Both the position numbers and the translations under genes were made by a program. A stretch of 30,444 bases of DNA from SCGC-AAA252-I15 sp043822165 (GTDB taxonomy: Archaea; Altiarchaeota; Altiarchaeia; IMC4; SCGC-AAA252-I15): the NCBI GenBank assembly GCA_043822165.1, contig JBDRCA010000161.1, positions 1 through 30,444 on the forward strand. Direction: 5' to 3'. Below the pieces are notes generated by a model. That model saw only the letters and a list, made by a program, of their open reading frames with translations, was not told the origin of the DNA and made no database searches. Below are positions 22,528 through 30,054 of this stretch, in pieces. Positions within the stretch are counted from its first letter, which is position 1. Every line of letters starts with the position of its first letter.

Positions 22528-23801
22528 AGTACGTAATAATAGGCAATTCGACTGCCGGGATTTCGGCGGCTGAGGCGATTAGGAGCAAAGACCCCAAAGG
22601 CAGCATAACGTTGATATCAGAGGAAGCTTACACGACGTACTCGCACCCGCTCATAACGTACTGGCTTGCAGGCAAATTGGACAGTGAGGGGATGTATTAC
22701 AAGGGCAGGAAGTATGCAGGAGACTTGAATGCTTCGGAGATGCTTGGGAGAAAGGCTGTAGAATTGGACGTCAAGAAAAAGAAGGTCAGGTTAGAGGGCG
22801 GTGAGGTCGTTGCATACGACAGGCTGTTGATTGCAACTGGTGGGACGCCTTTTGTTCCGCCAGTTAAGGGCGGGGAACTTAATGGAGTCTTCACGTTCAC
22901 CAAGTGGGAGGATGCCAGAGCCGTCAAAGCCTACATCTCGAAGCATAAGGTGAAGAAGGTTGTCGTCGTTGGCGGCGGACTCATAGGGCTTAAGACGACT
23001 GAGGCGTTGGTCGAGTTGGGTTTGAAGGTGACGGTCCTTGAGCTTGCCGACAGGATTTTATCGGCGACCTTCGACAAGAAGGCTTCGAAGGTCATGTTAG
23101 CTTATCTTAAGGACAGGGGCGTGGACATTATAACAGAGAACACCGTCGAGGAGATTAGAGGAGTTGACGGAAGCGTTGCAGGAGTCAGTCTAAGAGACGG
23201 GCGAAAGATAGCTTGCGGCCTGGTGATACTGGCAATTGGAGTCAGACCCAACATGGAGATCGTCCAGGGGACGGGCATGGCAACTGGGAGGGGAATAATA
23301 GTTGACTCGCACATGGAGACCAGCATCCCGGACGTCTACGCGGCAGGCGACGTTGCGGAAGCACACGACTGCCTTATCGATTCATCAAGGACTATCGCGA
23401 TTTGGCCGCTTGCAGTAAAGCAGGGGCGTGTCGCGGGCTTGAACATGGCGGGAGTTAAGACGGATTATCCCGGGGGTTTTCCCATGAACTCTGTTGAAAT
23501 CCACGGGCTCCCAACGATATCAGTCGGGATAACGGACCCAGTAGATAAGGGCTTCCAAGTAATCAAGGACTCTGACCCAGACAACTACGAGTACAGGAAG
23601 ATTGTATTAAAAGACGGGAAAGTGAAGGGAGTCATATTCATAGGGAGGATAGACAGGGCAGGAATATTCACGGGACTTATCGGCGACAAAGTAGACGTCG
23701 ACAAGATAAGGGATGATTTACTAAACGATGACTTCGGCTTGATAACGCTCCCGAAGGGATACATGAAACACGAAGTCAAGGGGCCGGGGATGAGCGTATG
23801 A
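22524..23801 (+). CDS. NAD(P)/FAD-dependent oxidoreductase of the glutamate synthase operon
   Basis: This 425-residue flavoprotein belongs to the pyridine-nucleotide-disulfide/rubredoxin-reductase-like fold. It has the N-terminal FAD motif 'IIGNSTAGISAAEAIRS', a 'LIATGGTPFVPP' segment, the NAD(P) motif VGGGLIGLKTTEALVELG with a following acidic strand end ('TVLELADR'), and the FAD-closing motif 'TSIPDVYAAGDVAEA'. No redox-active Cys pair of the disulfide reductases is visible. It overlaps both neighbours by 4 nt, tying it to the glutamate synthase. It probably oxidises NAD(P)H and passes electrons through the HycB-like ferredoxin, replacing the canonical GltD. The cofactor preference (the strand ends in Glu) suggests NADH, by inference only. 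Confidence 0.88.
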   Translation: MKYVIIGNSTAGISAAEAIRSKDPKGSITLISEEAYTTYSHPLITYWLAGKLDSEGMYYKGRKYAGDLNASEMLGRKAVELDVKKKKVRLEGGEVVAYDRLLIATGGTPFVPPVKGGELNGVFTFTKWEDARAVKAYISKHKVKKVVVVGGGLIGLKTTEALVELGLKVTVLELADRILSATFDKKASKVMLAYLKDRGVDIITENTVEEIRGVDGSVAGVSLRDGRKIACGLVILAIGVRPNMEIVQGTGMATGRGIIVDSHMETSIPDVYAAGDVAEAHDCLIDSSRTIAIWPLAVKQGRVAGLNMAGVKTDYPGGFPMNSVEIHGLPTISVGITDPVDKGFQVIKDSDPDNYEYRKIVLKDGKVKGVIFIGRIDRAGIFTGLIGDKVDVDKIRDDLLNDDFGLITLPKGYMKHEVKGPGMSV

Positions 23802-24529
23802 AAATAGATGCCAGGGGGGTCGATTTCAAGGAGTTGAACGAGAGGGTTCGCGGGGCTGTTGCAAAGGGAGCCAATGCGCTTACTCTTTCAGGCGTTAACG
23901 GTCAGCGCTACATAGGCTGCGGCGTGAAAGGTAGCGCGAAGATACTGGTTGAGGGCGTTCCCGGAAATGACCTTGCAGCCTTCATGGACGGGCCGACCAT
24001 AACGGTTAAGGGTAACGGCCAGGACGCGATAGGCAACACCATGAACTCTGGCAAAGTCGTCATCCACGGCTCAGCGGGGGACGTGTTAGGCTACGCCATG
24101 CGAGGCGGGGAAATCTACGTGAAAGGCGACGTAGGATACCGGGTTGGTATACACATGAAATCCTACATAGATAACATCCCGGTTATTGTCGTCGGCGGCA
24201 CCGCGGGAGACTTCTTCGGCGAATACATGGCAGGCGGGACAATGATTCTCCTAGGGTTAGAGCGAGGAGAAAAACCAATAGTCGGAGAGTGGGTGGGCAC
24301 AGGCATGCACGGAGGAACCATATACATCCGCGGAAGCGTCGAAGACTACCAGCTCGGAAAGGAAGTCAAAGTATTCCCAGTAGACAAAAAAGAGATGGGA
24401 AAGATTATGCCGTACCTCAAGGAGTTCGCAAGACACTTCAAAACATCGCTCGAAGAAATACTCGCCGAAGAATTCATAAAACTGGAACCATACTCGAAGA
24501 GGCCGTACGGAAAAGTATACTCGTATTAA
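23798..24529 (+). CDS. Glutamate synthase GXGXG (alpha subunit C-terminal) domain protein
   Basis: This 243-residue protein is the GXGXG beta-helix, which in bacterial GltB is the C-terminal domain and in archaea is a separate subunit. The glycine repeats are clear: 'GCGVKGSAKILVEG', 'GNGQDAIGNTMNSGKVVIHG', 'GDVLGYAMRGGEIYVKGDVG', 'GTAGDFFGEYMAGGTMILLG', 'GTGMHGGTIYIRG'. FwdC/FmdC of formylmethanofuran dehydrogenase shares this fold, but the operon context fixes the glutamate synthase call. The gene overlaps the flavoprotein by 4 nt (ATGA), closes the operon, and its TAA shares bases with the stop of the convergent CitG-like gene. Confidence 0.9.
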   Translation: MKIDARGVDFKELNERVRGAVAKGANALTLSGVNGQRYIGCGVKGSAKILVEGVPGNDLAAFMDGPTITVKGNGQDAIGNTMNSGKVVIHGSAGDVLGYAMRGGEIYVKGDVGYRVGIHMKSYIDNIPVIVVGGTAGDFFGEYMAGGTMILLGLERGEKPIVGEWVGTGMHGGTIYIRGSVEDYQLGKEVKVFPVDKKEMGKIMPYLKEFARHFKTSLEEILAEEFIKLEPYSKRPYGKVYSY

Positions 24530-25473
24530 CCGAGAACATCCTTTAACATCGACACAAAGATTGAGGCGGCGATTAAGTCCGCTGTCGTGCCGGGATTCAG
24601 TTTGTTTTCCTCGACGCGAAGCTCCCGGTCAAGTATTCGGATTTGACTTCTTCCCTCTTCGGTTAGGACTCCGCCAGCGCCAATGACTTCCAAAGCCCTC
24701 GCGCTCACTCTTTCCGCCTCTCCCATCCCCGCCTTCTTGGCTATCAGGGTGTCGGGGTGCCTTGACAGGACGACCAGATAAGTCTGGACTATGGCATCGG
24801 AGGCGCTTCCGAGCCGCTCGGTGAGAGAAGACAAAAGCGGGATTGATTCGTCGAATGTTACAGGCATCTCCGTTGAGAGTTCCCGGGCGAGCATGTCTTT
24901 TTCAGAGGATAGTTTCATTATGTCCGTAAACGTCAGTTTTTTTTCCCGGATTTTGTTTTTGGATTCCTCGGCTTTGACGTCAAGCTCTGATTTAGGCAGG
25001 CCGCCAGCCTCGGCAAGGTTGACGGCTTCGTAGAAGTTTAACGCATCTTCGACTGTTGATGCGGCGACAACGCGGCGGATGCATTCCCTAAGGCAGGCAA
25101 ACCCTTTTTTCTCGGCCATGCACAGGCCGGCGCCCGCGGAGATGGGGATGAAAACAAGCGCTACGCCCAAGTGCGTGTTGCCTCCGTCGTGGGATTTTCC
25201 GACGTCTAACATAGCTTTCTTGATTAATGCTCCGAGCCTGATTTTGTCGGGGGATGTTTTGCCGGATCCTGCCGTGCAGCCTGCCAGGCACGCCGCTGCC
25301 ACAGCCGGCTTCAACGCATTTGAGCCAGCGAGATAGTCCTCGAATTTCGTGTCAGAGAAAGACTGAGTCGGCGAGACGTTACCCGGCTTCTCGCTTGACG
25401 CCTCCAGAACGCATGAGCGTTCAGCTGCTTCGGCGACGGACTTTATTTTTTCCTTGAGGACGGAGTCGTTCAT
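24526..25473 (-). CDS. CitG-like (triphosphoribosyl-dephospho-CoA synthase family) protein
   Basis: This 315-residue protein has the CitG/MdcB family pattern: 'EASSEKPGNVSPTQSFSD' near the N terminus, then 'KSHDGGNTHLGVALVFIPIS' in the middle, with the typical Asp, Asn and Thr. Bacterial CitG makes the citrate-lyase prosthetic group from dephospho-CoA. Archaea keep members of the family without citrate lyase, and their role is unsettled. It overlaps ftr by 4 nt (25470-25473), which makes a link to the C1 carrier pathway likely, such as synthesis or modification of a coenzyme. That is inference. No citrate lyase or malonate decarboxylase gene is present in the window. Confidence 0.82.
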   Translation of the reverse strand: MNDSVLKEKIKSVAEAAERSCVLEASSEKPGNVSPTQSFSDTKFEDYLAGSNALKPAVAAACLAGCTAGSGKTSPDKIRLGALIKKAMLDVGKSHDGGNTHLGVALVFIPISAGAGLCMAEKKGFACLRECIRRVVAASTVEDALNFYEAVNLAEAGGLPKSELDVKAEESKNKIREKKLTFTDIMKLSSEKDMLARELSTEMPVTFDESIPLLSSLTERLGSASDAIVQTYLVVLSRHPDTLIAKKAGMGEAERVSARALEVIGAGGVLTEEGRSQIRILDRELRVEENKLNPGTTADLIAASIFVSMLKDVLG

Positions 25474-26357
25474 CCTTTTTGTTTTAGGGGAATCTTGTGT
25501 TTCCCGAGTTTTCCGCCGTAGTTTCCGGCTGAAACCTTGATTAGTCCTTCTACGCCGGCGCAGGATGCAACTGCCGCATCCATCGCCTTTTTCACGGCTT
25601 TCTCGGAGACTCCGTTTATGATTATCTCGGAGACTGACTCGACTCCTTCAGGGAGCTTGGATTCGACCTCTCCTTTGAGGGTGGGACAGTACTCGTGGTT
25701 CGTAGACGCAATCAAAAACTTGTATTTGAGGCTTCGGACCTTTGAGCCCGACGAGCATGCTCCTCCGGGGAAGGGTGTTATGGTTCCGTCTGTCTTGCTT
25801 ATCGCGTTGACTGCTTCTTCGGCGGCGGAAAGCGCAGAATCCTCTGAGTCGCCCATAAGCCACATGTTTCCGCCCATGACGCCGTCGGCGTAACCGAATT
25901 CTTTTTCGATTAGGAAGTCGCCCATCATTAGGGGTATGGCCGTCATCGTGCGCCCGTATTCTTTTTTTTCTTTCTGGAATCCGTCGCCGAAGAACCCGAG
26001 CTTGAATCCGACCGAAATCTTTTTTTTGGAGTCGCAGGCGTTGTAGACGCGCGTCGTCGGGCACGTCAGTATGCAGTTGCCGATTCTGTGAATCAATGCT
26101 TCTTCGAGGAGGCGGGCCGCATCTTTCTTGAACTTTGGTATGTGAAACTGGAGTATTGCGCCCACGCGGCCGTCGGGTGTTTCCGACTCCGGGAGAATCT
26201 TCTCGACTCCCGCCTCACAGTCGCAGGAAATCGTGCTCGTCGCATAACCCGTCACCGAACACACCGCATTGTTGAGCCACAGACTATTCTTGGCTGTAAC
26301 AAGTATTCTGGCGTAAACGCTCCCAAAGGCTTCCGCAAACGTGTCGTCGACAATCAT
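25470..26357 (-). CDS. ftr: Formylmethanofuran--tetrahydromethanopterin formyltransferase
   Basis: Ftr moves the formyl group between formylmethanofuran and tetrahydromethanopterin, the second step of the archaeal C1 branch. The 295-residue length is normal (about 297). Motifs seen: 'VDDTFAEAFGSVYARILVTA' at the N terminus, 'STISCDCEAGVE', 'TPDGRVGAILQFHIPKFKKD', 'RIGNCILTCPTTRVYNA', 'GRTMTAIPLMMGDFLIEKEF', 'GGNMWLMGDS', and the C-terminal 'SAGNYGGKLGKHKIPL'. The enzyme is cytoplasmic. It lies 16 nt after the DUF371 gene and overlaps the CitG-like gene. No methyl-CoM reductase or other pathway gene is in the window, so direction (reductive acetyl-CoA pathway, methanogenesis, or C1 oxidation) cannot be told. 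Confidence 0.95.
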   Translation of the reverse strand: MIVDDTFAEAFGSVYARILVTAKNSLWLNNAVCSVTGYATSTISCDCEAGVEKILPESETPDGRVGAILQFHIPKFKKDAARLLEEALIHRIGNCILTCPTTRVYNACDSKKKISVGFKLGFFGDGFQKEKKEYGRTMTAIPLMMGDFLIEKEFGYADGVMGGNMWLMGDSEDSALSAAEEAVNAISKTDGTITPFPGGACSSGSKVRSLKYKFLIASTNHEYCPTLKGEVESKLPEGVESVSEIIINGVSEKAVKKAMDAAVASCAGVEGLIKVSAGNYGGKLGKHKIPLKQKG

Positions 26358-26373
26358 CTTTCCACGCGGTAAT

Positions 26374-26790
26374 TTAATGTGCTTTTATTTTAATTAAGAC
26401 TTCCCTGCCTTCCGCTATCGCCTTTACGAGTTTTCTGTCAAGCTGTGCCGCCGCCTTGTCTGCTTTGACTGCGAGGGTGCGGGGGCACGTGAAAGTGCTT
26501 TTTCGGACGACCATGTCTTTGGCGTCAGATAAGGTCAAGTCGGGGTGGCCGTATGCGGTAATCTTTTCTTGTGCTCCGCCGCATGAGATAGTGAAGATGA
26601 CTTTCGCCTCCTCGCTTCGGAGTTTCTCCTTGAATTCATCTGTAAGGTCCGCGCAGGCTTTGTCGGCCGATACTGCGATGATGCAGTCGCCTCGCAGAGT
26701 CACGTAGTCGTCTTTCGTGAACATTAACGTTGTCTCGTGCTTGGAAGTTATGTTTTCGTGCCCCCTGGCACGGATGGTTATTGAAGGCAT
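26374..26790 (-). CDS. DUF371 family protein
   Basis: This 138-residue protein matches the archaeal DUF371 family: 'RARGHENITSKHETTLMFTK' at the start, then 'LRGDCIIAVSADKACADL', and 'ITAYGHPDLTL' in the middle. The family is a small conserved archaeal protein of unknown function. Its closeness to the secretion ATPase (7 nt upstream) and ftr (16 nt downstream) places it in the same transcript, but this does not define its role. The length is typical. Confidence 0.85.
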   Translation of the reverse strand: MPSITIRARGHENITSKHETTLMFTKDDYVTLRGDCIIAVSADKACADLTDEFKEKLRSEEAKVIFTISCGGAQEKITAYGHPDLTLSDAKDMVVRKSTFTCPRTLAVKADKAAAQLDRKLVKAIAEGREVLIKIKAH

Positions 26791-26797
26791 CAGAAAA

Positions 26798-28288
26798 TCA
26801 TTCTTCGGCGATTAAGCCTTTCTTCTCTTTTATTTCCGCGATGACTTCCTTAGGATTCATGTGGTAGCGCTGGAATAACTCTATGACTTCCTTGTTGTCT
26901 CGGATGTCGCAGTCCACCATGTACTTTAGAATCCGCTCCCGGATGTATATTTCAGTGTTCAACCGCTTCTTGGTAATGCCCGTGCCCTGAGCAATCTTCT
27001 CTTTTAGTATTATGGGGTACATGGTCCGCGTGATCTGGTCGGTCTCAACGTCCCACTTGAAGATGTCGCCTAACTGCACCACGTCCTTTTCTACGCCTGA
27101 AACCTCAGCGACCTGCGTCACACGCCGGGTCATGCCGCGGGTGCGGTCGAATATCCTGTTGACGACAATAATCAAGTCAATCAACGGAATCATGCGTATC
27201 GGCACGTTCATGGGCTGCTCCATAAGCCTAATCGTGGTCTCGCGAGCATTGTTGGCGTGGATTGTCCCCATCGAGCCGTCAAGGCCTATGTCCATGGCAA
27301 CCAAGAGAGTCTCCGCCTCAGAGCCCCTCACCTCCCCGACAATCACCCTGTCAGGGCGCATCCTAAGGGAATTCTTGACTAAAGTATGCATGTCCAGCAC
27401 GTTTTCCTCGCCGAACGCGTAAGGCGTAGCCTCCAAGGCAACCACGTTGTCAATGAAGTCGAAGTTCAACTCCAAAGTATCCTCAACAGTCACGATCCGC
27501 TCTGTGCGAGGTAGGAACATTGAAAGCGCGTTCAAAAGAGTCGTCTTGCCGGAGCCCGCCCCTCCGGCAATGAGGAGGTCGCAGGGTTTTAGGCCGAGGC
27601 CTTCAACGCAAACCCAGAGAAACGCCGCCAAATCAGTTGATATGCTGCCGAGATTTATCAAGTCAATCACGTTGTACGGCACCTTCTTGAACTTGCGGAT
27701 CGTGATTGATGGGCCGTGTGGAGCGACAGGGGGGACGGCAACATTCACTCTGCTTCCGTCAGGCAGGTGGGCGTCGAAAAGCGGTCTTTCCTCGGACACC
27801 ACTCGTCCCGCGTAATTGGACATCCAGTTTATGATTTTATCAAGGCTCTTATGGTCAGTGTACTCCAGGTTCGTAGAGCACATCCCGTGTTTCCTGTGGA
27901 CTACGAAGATGGGCGTTGAGACGCCGTTCACCATGATTTCCTCGAGGTCGTCATCCCGTATGAGGTCGCCGATTATCCCGTAGCCAAGGAATAATTCATC
28001 GATAATAAGAGTCGCCAAGTAATCCCTGTTTTCCACGGAAACGTCTCTAGTGGCGAGAGCCTCCAAGATATAGTTACGGATGTAGGCTTCCTTCTCAGAG
28101 GAAGTTGAAAGCTCCCCTATCTTCTGCATCACGTACTTGAAGTCGGCTATGATGTCTGTGGGATTTTCAACTATCCGCTTCTCCCCCTCGGAAAGCATCG
28201 GAGGCAGGATAATGTACTTTGGTATTTCACCGAGATTGTCCCTGACAATCTTCACCCGGCCGTAGGAGTCGAGTATTTCAGAAGACAT
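26798..28288 (-). CDS. Type II/IV secretion system ATPase (VirB11/TadA/GspE-like)
   Basis: This 496-residue protein is an archaeal secretion or pilus assembly ATPase. Residues about 1-150 form the N-terminal domain, including 'LGYGIIGDLIRDDDLEEIMV'. The core has 'ERPLFDAHLPDGSRVNVAVP' and 'SITIRKF', Walker A GGAGSGKTT (242-250), an Asp-box-like 'TVEDTLEL', a Walker B region 'RPDRVIVGEVRGSEAETLLV' (311-330), and the His-box 'GTIHANNARE'. It resembles FlaI, PilT-like and TadA ATPases. The usual partner, a TadC/FlaJ-type membrane protein, is not next to it: the flanking genes encode DUF371 and a deiminase-like protein. Its substrate system may lie outside the window. ATPase identity is firm; the machine it drives is not known. 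Confidence 0.92.
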   Translation of the reverse strand: MSSEILDSYGRVKIVRDNLGEIPKYIILPPMLSEGEKRIVENPTDIIADFKYVMQKIGELSTSSEKEAYIRNYILEALATRDVSVENRDYLATLIIDELFLGYGIIGDLIRDDDLEEIMVNGVSTPIFVVHRKHGMCSTNLEYTDHKSLDKIINWMSNYAGRVVSEERPLFDAHLPDGSRVNVAVPPVAPHGPSITIRKFKKVPYNVIDLINLGSISTDLAAFLWVCVEGLGLKPCDLLIAGGAGSGKTTLLNALSMFLPRTERIVTVEDTLELNFDFIDNVVALEATPYAFGEENVLDMHTLVKNSLRMRPDRVIVGEVRGSEAETLLVAMDIGLDGSMGTIHANNARETTIRLMEQPMNVPIRMIPLIDLIIVVNRIFDRTRGMTRRVTQVAEVSGVEKDVVQLGDIFKWDVETDQITRTMYPIILKEKIAQGTGITKKRLNTEIYIRERILKYMVDCDIRDNKEVIELFQRYHMNPKEVIAEIKEKKGLIAEE

Positions 28289-28330
28289 ACTAGTTCAAGT
28301 ATTTCACGCACTGACTTAAATAAATGAAAC

Positions 28331-29821
28331 TTAAAGCCGCCTGTCACGGCGCAAAACCTTCATGTTACAGCGCTCGCTGCTCCCGCTGCGAATAACACCG
28401 GCAAGCCCCTGTATCGCGACAACCCCGAAGTCGTGGCGCTCATAGACTTGCCTTGCCGCAGCATCCAAGTCGGGGAAGCCGTATTCTGGGAGATAAACAG
28501 TCCTCACCGTCCCGCCGCCGTCCCCGTATACCTCCAAGTTCACGTTGTTGTAGGAAAGCATGGGAGACGTGAAATCGGTTCTAACGTCCTTGGCTACCAA
28601 CGGAATCCTGTCGACCGCGTAACCCAAGCCCGCTATGAAAGCCGCCTTATCGTCAAGCTCTCCCGCAGCATCCCCATTAAAGGATAACGTCCACTTCTCG
28701 AACCTCTTGCGCTCGGAGGCCGACAACAATGAAAGACCCCAGTTGGTGTCGCCCACGAGAACCACGTTATCCCCGAGAGGAGTAATGTGAGTGTCAACGT
28801 GGTGAACCATCCTGTCGAAGCGCTCCATCAGGGCGAGCCTGCGACCGCCCGCGACGACGCCTACTTTGTCGAGGACGTCAGAGCGGACAGAAGCCACTGT
28901 CTCTGAGTCCGCGCCAGCGTGGAGGAACCTGTTTATGTCCCAGAAGGCCTTCAGATGGCTGAGGAAATCCTTTTGCTCCTTTTCATGATGGCTTTCAAAA
29001 CTGTGTAGCGGCCTAGAAGCAGAAGCCAATACCTCCTCGTATGCCTGAGAGAAGGATGGATTGTCAGTCATCGGCTTCGTGATGCTTCTTCTCCGGTAAA
29101 CCCAGGCTTCGTCGAAGCCTAAGTCGTTGTTCAAGTTAAGATTAGTCAAAAATCGCACGCCACGTTTCGGCTCATCCAGAAGCCAGTACCCGTGCGGGGG
29201 CTCAATGCCTTTGAGGAGGGCCTTCTGGTGGGCGAGCATTTTCGCGTACAGGTTTTGGTTTAGTGTGTCGGGGCCCAAAAATATTGTTTTGTCGTCTGAT
29301 ACGGCGTCGCCCATCTGGAACCATGCGAGTCCTAGTGCGTCCTGGTTTGTGTCGACTGCGACGAAGCCGCCGCCCCCTAAAAGTGTTTTCACAATTTTCG
29401 CGTCTCCAGCGCGCCTGTTGAAGCTGCCGCCTCGGTCAGCGATTAACGCGTCTTCGCCGAGCATTACGGCGGGGCCTTCATCGGAGACCAGGCTTATGAA
29501 CGCGTCTTGAGCGTAATTGGAGGGGTCAGTGTGGACTCTGACAAGGGAGACTCTCCCCAAGTTGTCGTCGGCTACTTTTTTCAGCGCCTCCCTGTCGTCA
29601 TCGGAAAGCTTACTGTATCGTCCGTGGGGGAACGCAATCGAGAAGTGGACGTGGCCGCCCATCTGCTCTACCGCGCTTTCTATGAACGGAATGCGTGGCT
29701 TACTGTCTGACTGGATTAGAACATGCGTTATCCTGCCGGACACGTCGTCTGCGAGACTGAAAGATTCAAGCGGAAGCTTCTTCAAAGCCCCCGGCGCCTG
29801 CCTCATCGCGACCTTTGCCAT
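28331..29821 (-). CDS. Guanidine-modifying-enzyme (deiminase/amidinotransferase) superfamily protein
   Basis: This 496-residue protein has the overall pattern of the GME superfamily (agmatine deiminase, arginine deiminase, amidinotransferases). Seen are a 'YAQDAFISL' segment with D106 in place of the usual W-x-R-D, 'LIADRGGSFNRRAGD', a His motif 'HHVDTHITPLGDNVVLVGD' (H341, D343), 'SYNNVNLEVYGDGG', 'VYLPEYGFPD', and a C-terminal 'RSGSSERCNMKVL' with C485 in the place of the nucleophile. Residues about 180-330 form an insertion with Asp/His-rich helices not seen in small deiminases. The usual Arg/Trp of the N-terminal motif is replaced by Gln and Ala, so substrate choice may differ. It starts without a ribosome binding site; a TTTTAATATAAAAC stretch lies about 36-51 nt upstream. 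It leads a five-gene run with the secretion ATPase 42 nt behind it. Family call from motifs only. Confidence 0.7.
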   Translation of the reverse strand: MAKVAMRQAPGALKKLPLESFSLADDVSGRITHVLIQSDSKPRIPFIESAVEQMGGHVHFSIAFPHGRYSKLSDDDREALKKVADDNLGRVSLVRVHTDPSNYAQDAFISLVSDEGPAVMLGEDALIADRGGSFNRRAGDAKIVKTLLGGGGFVAVDTNQDALGLAWFQMGDAVSDDKTIFLGPDTLNQNLYAKMLAHQKALLKGIEPPHGYWLLDEPKRGVRFLTNLNLNNDLGFDEAWVYRRRSITKPMTDNPSFSQAYEEVLASASRPLHSFESHHEKEQKDFLSHLKAFWDINRFLHAGADSETVASVRSDVLDKVGVVAGGRRLALMERFDRMVHHVDTHITPLGDNVVLVGDTNWGLSLLSASERKRFEKWTLSFNGDAAGELDDKAAFIAGLGYAVDRIPLVAKDVRTDFTSPMLSYNNVNLEVYGDGGGTVRTVYLPEYGFPDLDAAARQVYERHDFGVVAIQGLAGVIRSGSSERCNMKVLRRDRRL

Positions 29822-29874
29822 ATAAAAAAAATATACGGGAACCGGGACTAAAAAACTGTTTTATATTAAAACTT

Positions 29875-29882
29875 CATATAAG
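29875..29882 (+). promoter_or_regulatory. TATA-like box for tRNA-Tyr
   Basis: The bases CATATAAG are centred about 25 nt before the first base of the tRNA at 29904. This is the standard archaeal TATA spacing, with the transcript starting at or near the mature 5' end. Confidence 0.5.
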
Positions 29883-29903
29883 TATTCCTACTTCAACTAA
29901 AAC

Positions 29904-30016
29904 CCCGTCTTAGCGTAGCCTGGTTAACGCGGCTGGCTGTAGTTTGGTTATGAGGGGGACCCGCTCCCCCGCAAGCCGCCACCGGCAGACCCCCGGTTCA
30001 AATCCGGGAGACGGGA
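29904..30016 (+). tRNA. tRNA-Tyr (GTA), with a 38-nt intron
   Basis: The acceptor arms CCCGTCT (29904-29910) and AGACGGG (30009-30015) pair perfectly, with A73 at 30016 and no encoded CCA. The D-arm is GCGT/ACGC around loop AGCCTGGTTA. The T-arm is CCCGG/CCGGG with loop TTCAAAT. The anticodon stem GCTGG (29932-29936) pairs with CCGGC (29982-29986) with one G-U. The loop begins C-T-GTA-G, so the anticodon GTA is at 29939-29941. The intron occupies 29943-29980, between positions 37 and 38, the standard archaeal site. It contains a GGGGG/CCCCC hairpin (29952-29956 and 29966-29970). C1-G72 and A73 fit archaeal tRNA-Tyr identity. Confidence 0.9.
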
Positions 30017-30018
30017 AC

Positions 30019-30031
30019 TTCTTCTTTTTTT
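30019..30031 (+). terminator. T-rich terminator after tRNA-Tyr
   Basis: A T-rich tract with seven consecutive T (30025-30031) starts a few bases after the tRNA 3' end. Poly-T tracts terminate archaeal transcription without a hairpin. Confidence 0.5.
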
Positions 30032-30054
30032 ATCACTGCGTGTAATTTTTTAAC

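Noticed and set aside
29904..30016. tRNA-Trp, the archaeal tRNA most often carrying an intron at 37/38
   Set aside because: Counting from the D-arm puts GTA, not CCA, at positions 34-36. C1-G72 and A73 also fit Tyr.
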